From: Fomitopsis serialis
Taxonomy: Eukaryota; Basidiomycota; Agaricomycetes; Polyporales; Fomitopsidaceae
Direction: 5' to 3'
Length of the DNA: 64,000 nucleotides
Assembly (NCBI RefSeq): GCF_022376445.1
Contig: NW_025955140.1
Span: 1 to 64,000, forward strand
Below, one piece after another: positions 56,597 through 64,000 of the stretch. The translations under genes and the position numbers were made by a program. Numbering within the stretch: the stretch's first letter is position 1; every line of letters begins with the position of its first letter. The notes under the pieces were generated by a model. The model did no database searches and was not told the origin of the DNA. It saw nothing but the letters and a program-made list of their open reading frames with translations.

Positions 56597-57462
56597 GAGA
56601 CGATCACGCCTTACGCAATCCTGCAACTCACGAGCACTCACTTCCCTTCATGCCACGGTCGCGATATAGTTCAGTTCCTCTCACTGCTATTTTTTCTCCA
56701 CACTCAAATACACACATCTTGCCCAAAGCCCCCATAACCCGTACGCACCCCACGCGGTTCCGCCCCTCTGACCCTTCTCTGTTGTCCCTACGTCGACGTC
56801 TCTGGCCCCTTTCGACCATTTGTCCTTCTCGCGCGGGACGGCTCGCCGCCGGGCACAGGATGGACGAATGTTTCGTCGCGTGCTCGCCGAGCGGGGTGGT
56901 CCCGTATGTTGATTTTGCCCTTGTGTATTTCATATAGCTTTCAATTGGGTTCAGGGGGTTCTAATACCCATGAGTTGGACGACGTGTCGTGTGCGAGAAA
57001 GTCCGAGATGCATGTGGGCTGGCCTGGCATGATTGGGAGAAGGTGATCGAGTGGATGGATGTCTCGGATGCATGGTGCTTGACCACATCCTGTGCATTCC
57101 TGCCCGCACTACTTGGTGTCTACGTATTTCTGGCTGTTGAACCATGCCTGCACGGCCATGTCTCAACCAAGATGCTCTGTACATAGCTGATATCGCGCGG
57201 GGCTGTAGTTTACTCAAAGACAGCAGGGAGGAACTTAAGCTAGGTAGGCGTACGTATACGCTGGACTGCACTCAATGTCGTTGGTAGTATCTAACAAGTA
57301 CTGCCAATAATCCTGGTCAGTCACCGAGTACATACACTTCATGCGTGTCCCAAGTACACTGTGTTACGATACTTACCTGTTGCTGTGACTTATATAGGGG
57401 CCTTGTGCGTGGCGTGAATATGGATAAATTACAGCTTCTACTAAATAAGTAATTTGCACATA
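56597..57462. other. intergenic, nothing recognised
   Basis: 3' region of CDC42 up to the MITE. No gene recognised. Confidence 0.4.
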
Positions 57463-58041
57463 CTGACGCCGGCCAGGATCTCGGCCACCCTAGGCAGTCG
57501 GTCATCGCACTCCTAGTCTACTGCAACCTGTCCTCTAGCCACGAAAAAAATACTAGGGTCGAGCTATCTATCTGTACAATGTATATACACTACCTCAAGC
57601 CAATACAGTACGAACTGAAGGTAGAAAAAATCAGTCTGTACGATGCTGTCCATATATGGTAAGTGCCGAGTGCATATTCTCAACCCATCGACAGTATTCA
57701 GCCATTGTGCTTGTATCTCGGGCTGAACAGCTGCTGAATTACTGGGGATATATCTATTGACATTCTGGAGTACATATATGCTGATTCGGATAATATTAAG
57801 CCTTGTAGCGGGCCAGCTCTGGCTGCATGGCCGACTTCGTAGTCAATCTGGTTCCCAGGATTCTTGTCACGAAAGTGCTTACTACCTTCGACCCAGTGGT
57901 CAATAAATTCTTCTAGCAATTTTCCTGCATACATAGGATGTTCTAACGTGGTCCCAGATACTCACCCAAGCAGTCGAAGTAAACATGGACCCGAAGGCCC
58001 GCATCGACTCCTTAGGTGGCCGAGATCCCGGCCGGCGTCAG
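57463..58041. mobile_element. 579 bp MITE with ~30 bp TIRs and TA target duplication
   Basis: The left end CTGACGCCGGCCAGGATCTC and the right end (reverse complement CTGACGCCGGCCGGGATCTC) match over about 32 bp with few differences. A TA dinucleotide flanks both ends (57461-57462 and 58042-58043). There is no coding capacity. TA duplication and size suit a Tc1/mariner-type MITE. Confidence 0.75.
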
Positions 58042-58619
58042 TACTACTTAAGTACTTACATGCACTCATTCCATCTTCGGCGTGAGCTTGCGCCACAATG
58101 GCGGACGTTTGCATTAATCCGATCCTTTGCTACTTACTCAAGCCACTAGTCTGGCTCCCACCCTACTCTGCCCACTCGGATTCAGGTCGCATCTTCGTTT
58201 GCGCCCTGGACGTAACGTAACAAACTTGTACCATAGATGTACGCGTAAAGCATCCTCAATGTGGACTTCTAATTGGCGAACTCACCGCTGTTTAGTGTCT
58301 CAGGCATACCCAGGAACTGAGCAAGGTTCTGCTGTAAGAACTCCGTCAAGGACAATTGTATGGGCCAGCGTTCCTTGCGGCGCGAGAATCGTTGACTCAC
58401 CAGGATACTGTGGTCCGTCCTCGTGTAGCACAGAAGAGGTGCAGTCGGCTCTGCGGAACGATTAGCATCGGCAACAACGTAGCTTGACTATCTACGCTTC
58501 ACTAAGATCGCAAGCAGGTGCGTCAACATACCCAACACCGGCCCAGCCTTCTCTACTATGACATCCGGACACGGTGCTGATGATGGATTATGCTTGCTAG
58601 GTGGCATCTTCGATTCGCA
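58042..58619. other. intergenic, upstream of the F-box gene
   Basis: No feature recognised besides the MITE boundary. Confidence 0.4.
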
Positions 58620-60444
58620 ATGCCGGGCTCCACGAATGGTGCGCTGCTCATGCTACCGAAAGAAGACCGCATGCAGTTACAGGACCGCACCGCTGAGCAA
58701 GTTCGTGACTGGATAACCTCCAAGACGCTCGCTGTGCGGCGCTACTTGCTGAACCTGCAATCTGCATTCAACTCGACTCTCCCGTGAACACGCTGCCGAA
58801 CGAGGTTCTGGTCGAAATCCTGCGCCTTGCTTCCGCGTCAGATGATAGCGGCGCCTGGATGACGGCGGCCACCGGTGTATGCCAGTATTGGAGGGACGTC
58901 ACTTTGAATACACCTGTTCTATGGACCAACATCGATCTGTCGGCGAGCCCACGCTTTATAACACTCTGCCTTGATCGCTCGCGCGGTGCAGGCCTCAGTA
59001 TGCATCTACCACGACCGGAGCCACAATTGGAGTACCTCGAGCGGGCCAAGATCGACTTCTCTGCCATCACCCCCTTCTAGATTCGCATCATTCACGAATC
59101 ACGAGCATCGATCTCTATATTGACATTCACCACGACAGTGAGACGAGCTCACTCTGGCAAGTACTCGACGGCTCAATACCCGCGCTGTGTTCGTTGGACG
59201 TAGAGGTGGCAGAGTCTCCTCTGCCGTGGACCCCTGGCCCTCTTCCGTATCTCCGGAGCCTGTCCTTGACTCGGGTCACACCCGACTGGACTAAATTGCC
59301 ACTCTCGCAGTTAACGTCCTTGAAGCTTTGCCTCGTAGAATTACCTGAAGATGGACCCTTCGCATCTCTTCTGAACGTCCTGAAAGCATGCGCCTCCTTG
59401 GAGGCATTTAACTGCGACTTCGCCCATGAGGGACTCGGCCGACTGGACAGACGGAATCAGCACGAAGTGGATCGCATTATGTCACTACCTCGGATGCGAC
59501 ACATCCAATTATCAGGAAACGGGAAGGGTATCAAGAACTTGCTTGCGAGAATCTCACTGCCACGCTGCGCTCGTGCATCGCTCCAGCCGAGCTCATCAGC
59601 CTACTCCGACTCGCCCTCAGAAGATCGGCCGGTCCTCAAGGCTTTCCTTCCAACGGACACGAGAAATCTGCCCGCTCTCGGTGAGGCACGCCACGTAATG
59701 GTGTGGCATAAGCTCGAGGAGCGTCGTGACTCTGAAACCAGCCTTATCATTTACGCCGACATGGAACGCACGGAGTTCTGGGACCTGACGCACCGGAGGT
59801 CTTCGCACCACACAGTGCCCTTGGACTTCCCATTCAGATCCCCCTCAGCACCATCCCTCTTCTTGAAGCATCGTTTAACTGGCCAATGGCATATGAAGTA
59901 TCGGGACGACACTGAGAAACGTATTATCGCTGAGCTTGGCAACGTGTTCTCAGCATCCGTGGAGACCCTCGTCATTCGTGGTATGGCGAATCAGGTCGGC
60001 CTCGAGACCTGGGTTCGCATGCTGGCTGCGTTCCCAAACGTCAAGTCGCTCGAGATCATGGGAGGAACGCCATGCGACTTCCCTCCTGCATTCGAGCCAA
60101 CACAGACGGGGACCCCCTGCGCATGCCTGCGCGAGCTTGATCTGCGGTATAGGCTGTATCGGCCGCGGGACATACATGACGTCGAGGATATGCTCCAGGA
60201 GCTCCGTGCGGCACTACAGAAGCGCATCGAGGTTGATGGTGGGTTACGTCTGGAATCCCTCAGTCTTCTACTGGAGCGCACGGACAACGCCAAACCATTC
60301 CCGTCTACGTCTGTCATTGACAAACTGCCAGCCGGCTTCAGGGACACACTAAGAGGGTTGGAAACCGTGGTAGGGGTGTTAGTATTTAGGTGCGTTGCGG
60401 TTGAACGCGAGGAGAGCCTATGGCAGAGAAGGAGAAGAAAGTGA
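58620..60444 (+). CDS. F-box protein with leucine-rich C-terminal region, two single-base breaks
   Basis: No introns. An N-terminal helical block ('EQVRDWITSKTLAVRRYLLN') is followed by the F-box (VNTLPNEVLVEILRLAS... CQYWRDVTLNTPVLWTNIDL), then irregular leucine-rich segments (LRSLSLTRVTPDW, LTSLKLCLVELPED, VKSLEIMGG) and a basic C-terminus. This is the usual form of the large Agaricomycete F-box family, likely an SCF substrate receptor. Frame is broken at about 58784 (CTCCCG-TGAACA should read CCGGTG) and about 59072 (a C5 run needing C6). Adding one base at each gives 608 codons with no other stop. An ATG at 58590 is an alternative start. Confidence 0.8.
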
Positions 60445-61161
60445 GGAAGACGAGGAGGAGGAAAAGACCCGAGGGGGCTACGTAGCCTGATAGCGCAGAA
60501 TTCACAATGTATTAGTATGCAGTCGTAGTTGAAGAGCAGTCGTCGAGGATCTCTACAATGTCTCGTCTACAATAAACCGGTCGAAGTACAATCGCATACA
60601 CAGTGATAGAGATATTTGGGAAAGCGAGGAGTGGATCACCTCCGCATGCATCACTCGACGTGGATTGGACGAGCATGATGCCTAACCCTCCTTGTGGGCG
60701 TCCCCACTCAGGCTGTGAATTCCCTCAATAGTGAACTCGAATGGGTGGCTTATGCTCCTACGGTTTGTGTGACGGTCCTGCGCCTCAGCTATTCCTCATG
60801 CATCTCGGAATTACTCCGAGTCGGTTCGGTCCGGTCACATCACATTCAATGTTGCCGTACCTTCTGACGACGACAACAGGACTGCATGTACAGGAAGAAC
60901 CAGACAATTTATGATGAGATTCGATACACTCTAGATAATACATTGCTCGCAGGAAGCGACAGAAGCAAACTCAACGGCGTAGTGTGACCCGGTTATTAGC
61001 CTTCTTGCTGCGTGACCTTGCAGTAGTCCTAGAGATCTTTGGTCAGAAATGCGCATCATAATAGAGCGATTGACCGTATCTCACCGCGTTTCCAACGGGG
61101 TTCAGGGCCCAGCTAGTAAACCTGTGTGAGCGTCACTACCCAGGAGGTATCACCCAGCCAC
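60445..61161. other. convergent intergenic region
   Basis: Between the F-box gene and the transporter 3' end. Nothing recognised. Confidence 0.4.
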
Positions 61162-64000
61162 TTACTTCGGGAACGCAACCGTGACACCACCCGCACCTGC
61201 CAACGCAAACTTCATAGAAGTCGTCAGCTGCATTTTCATTAGCTTTTGTAGCCAGACTTACCGAGAATATGAAGACGAAAATTTGTGAGCCCTGTGAGTA
61301 GTTTGTGGTCAGTGAGAACTGCCTCCATCTCGCTCATGACAATGGCACGCACTCCGTCTACAGCGGCGCCGAACAGATACTAGTGAAGTGAGGGATGAAC
61401 AAGTCATTCAAATGGACTGATACGGAGTGCAACGTACATTGTACTTCCTAAACCAACCAGCGCGGTACTTCCGGATGTAGAAGTGAGACGTTAGCCCGAT
61501 CAACATCCAAGTGTTGATGTATCCGTTGGTTCCACCGGCTAGGTCACCGATGCATGCTGAAGAACATATGGGGTTAATCATGACACGTTGAAATATTGCA
61601 CACAGCGCGTACCTGCTAGTACTGCCGTGTTGACGTGCTTGAGCCATGCCCAGCCGAAGCGCCTATAGATATACCAAGGAAGAATAGGCAACACGAGACC
61701 GATAACAAGACCGAGGGGAACGATGAAGTATGGGCCTCCTGGTCCGTCTAGAGCAGATTGAGTACTGCTCAGTGGGGCACAATAACCATACGTACAAATC
61801 TCCTTGCCCAAGGCACCCCAGAGGATGGCTTGACAGCGATATCAGTATGAATTCTAGCTGCCGTGATAAGCACTGATTACCATTCGCGTTGTACGACTGG
61901 ATCTGTTGTCCACTCCATACTCGGGTACCCTCATTGCTCAGCTGTGCATCTTCGCGTCAATTGACAAGTCATGCATCAGAATGACTGACAGACCAGAATA
62001 GTTCGCTCATTCTGAACAACCGTCTGCATGATGACGTCTGGAAGAGATGATTAGCAATCGATAACGAGCGCAAGTCAAGAGACAGCTCACAGTTGAGCAA
62101 TGCACCGATGATCGTTCCTGCCATCTGCACCGAGAATGTTACCTGCATACAACATTCAGCTACAACCCCTTCACTAGGTTCGACCGTGGAACAAATAACT
62201 GACCCGAGGAGGCACTGATACAGGGGATCTCATTAATCGCGCTAACAGTGAACCCATGGGGAGACTCACGTTTTGTATACTGGCCGAGCTTAAGGTCACT
62301 CAGCATACTGGCAGCTTGGATGAGTGATTGACTCGAGTAGAGTTCGAAGTACTGCAAACAACACTGTGAATACAACACGTGAGTGGAAATGCTCTCTTAC
62401 CATGTTCCCCTGAGAGGAACCCGGGATTAAAGCCGAACCAAGGATTTGGAATAGATTCGTGATACCAGTCGACCAGCTGTTTGGCACCATTCAGTAATCC
62501 TGCTTGCTAGAACTAGCTATTGGACCTCGGTACTTACGCAGCGACAGCAGACATAGCGCCGTAAAAGGGCAGGATCATGGCAGCGAACAGGAGAGCGACA
62601 ATCAACGCCCACCAAGGCAAGCTAAAATAAGAGCCGCCGTGAGCAGCGCTCATGTACTACCCAATGCCAGAGGAAACGTACCCCGAGTGCTCAGTGTAAG
62701 CGCAGACCACTAATGTACGGGATCAGAGCTCCACCCTTCTTTACCGATTTGTTTCTACTCACTAGCAGTTATGAACGCTGGTCGCGAGCGCCGTGAGCAA
62801 TGACAGTAAGTATAGGCAATGTCCAGAGGAGAGGACTTTACCTCCGAGAGTGACAGCGCCGTACCACCACAGCGGAACTACGCACGACCATGCATGAGGC
62901 TTGCTCGGGTTCACCAAATATGCATCGTAACGTACCTTCCTTGTAGATCTGCACTCACATTGAATCACTGAGACACAATCAGCAATCAGGGCATGTACGC
63001 ACCTGCATTTTCTGATAGTGCAGATCAGTGACGGGCTTGTTCCTCAAGCTGTCCGACAATTTTAAGTTACTAGCCGTCCGACCAAATCAGCATTGTGGAG
63101 ACGTACTAGTCATAGAACGCTGTCCAGAGCTAGACATCCACTCGCGTAAGCCTCTCCCCAGAGAAATTGTGCATGGACATACCTCCTTTCCATGCCAGAG
63201 CCCAATGTGCACGAACATCGCTCCGATGGAAAGGTTGATACCAAAGTTGTAAATCTGTCAAGCAACCTTACGTCAATGTTCACTGACACCTCCTACGGCT
63301 TGTACACACGACAGTAGATCCACTCTGCCATGGCTGTCCAACAATCTCGTAGGCCGTCTTGTTCAGGCTTTGGTCGCTACAGAGGCATTTCCATACGTGA
63401 GTAATCGGCGCGCAGCGCAAGATCTTTTGGTACTGACGCTGTCAGGATAAGGTTTTGGTCGTAGATCGTGCCATTCTCAACTGCGTGGAGTATATTTAGA
63501 AAACGAAGTGACACAATATGGCGCCAGCGTACTCACAGAACCTGTAAGGCGGTGAGCCCCGGCGTCAATATACCACGATAACCGATGTCCTCCGAAGACT
63601 CACAAGTTCTGCGAGCGGTGTCCCCTCAATGTCAGACAACCGAGATTCCACCGATGTCAGGAACACATACCTGAGAGATGAATGGGAAGTTCTGCGAGTG
63701 CCTGATTCATGCGTGAGAATAGTCTGACGCAAGACGGGCGATTGTCCCAGCTCACCATGCGTTCGACGCGAAGATAGCGGGAAGGAGCACGTAGTTGATT
63801 GCCCACCCGACGTATGCTGGACGCAGTCAGTTCACATGCCTGGCGCCCGTGCAGTCAGGCGGCGCCAATCTACTCACTGGAGATCTGTGTCGCCAGAGGC
63901 TGGTAGAACGGCGCACTCGTGATATCTGTGAAGTCGTCGGAAACTGCGACCAGCGAGCAAATATGATGGAGACGTACTGGCCCAGTCAAGACCGAAACCC
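61162..64000 (-). CDS. oligopeptide transporter (OPT/ISP4 type), 5' end outside window
   Basis: Many short exons on the minus strand, not all boundaries fixed. In order from 64000: GFGLDWAS, 'VGWAINYVLLPAIFASNAW', 'LPWWALIVALLFAAMILPFY', 'SWSTGITNLFQILGSALIPG', SSQGNM, YSSQSLIQAASMLSDLKLGQ, 'VIGLVLPILPWYIYRRFGWA', 'GGTNGYINTWMLIGLTSHFY', then 'SQIFVFIFALAGAGGVTVAF' and PK-stop at 61162. These are OPT-family signatures: proton-coupled uptake of small peptides by a ~14-16 TM protein at the plasma membrane. The start codon and the N-terminal SPY-type region lie beyond the window. Confidence 0.85.

Overview
The window looks like nuclear DNA of an Agaricomycete (mushroom-forming basidiomycete, probably Polyporales-like). 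Genes are split by many 42-90 nt introns with CTNAC-type branch points. Coding sequence is GC-rich. Families typical of this group appear: a single-pass membrane protein with a Ser/Thr stalk, an F-box protein, an AhpD-like protein and a 5'-truncated LINE. Gene models below were spliced by eye; for most, the exon sum is a multiple of three, which supports the boundaries.

Layout. 0.3-5.8 kb: a decayed 5'-truncated LINE ending in a poly(A) tract, split by a ~3.3 kb terminal-inverted-repeat element that carries a broken calmodulin copy. 5.8-17.8 kb: membrane protein (-), NAD(P)-binding epimerase-like gene (+), serine carboxypeptidase (+, with an apparent U2-type AT-AC intron), a diverged SGNH/GDSL-like protein (-) and an AhpD-like protein (+). 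18-23.5 kb: a broken APH-type phosphotransferase, a SIP5-like RING protein (+) and a CBP4-like mitochondrial assembly factor (-). 23.7-43.6 kb: a lineage-specific cluster of kinase-like genes. At least eight copies or relics lie in both orientations and only three are intact. They are interleaved with an L-rhamnose-mutarotase-like gene, a senescence-domain gene, an unknown gene and the splicing factor SF3B4/HSH49. 44.1-48.7 kb: a ~4 kb DNA-transposon-like element with TCAGA-rich ends and strand-asymmetric minisatellites. 49-51.3 kb: gene-poor, with a long foldback. 51.3-53.6 kb: two paralogous secreted peptide precursors; the second has five Kex2-flanked GEPSxxW repeats. 54-64 kb: EMC4 (-), CDC42 (+), a 579 bp MITE, an F-box gene (+) and the 3' part of an oligopeptide transporter (-).

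The strongest candidates for something undescribed are the Kex2-processed repeat peptide pair and the local kinase-like family with its acidic insert and missing C-lobe. The AT-AC intron beside the carboxypeptidase catalytic His and the gene-capturing TIR element inside a LINE are also notable. Several otherwise intact genes are broken by loss of exactly one base in a short homopolymer, so assembly error must be excluded before calling them pseudogenes.
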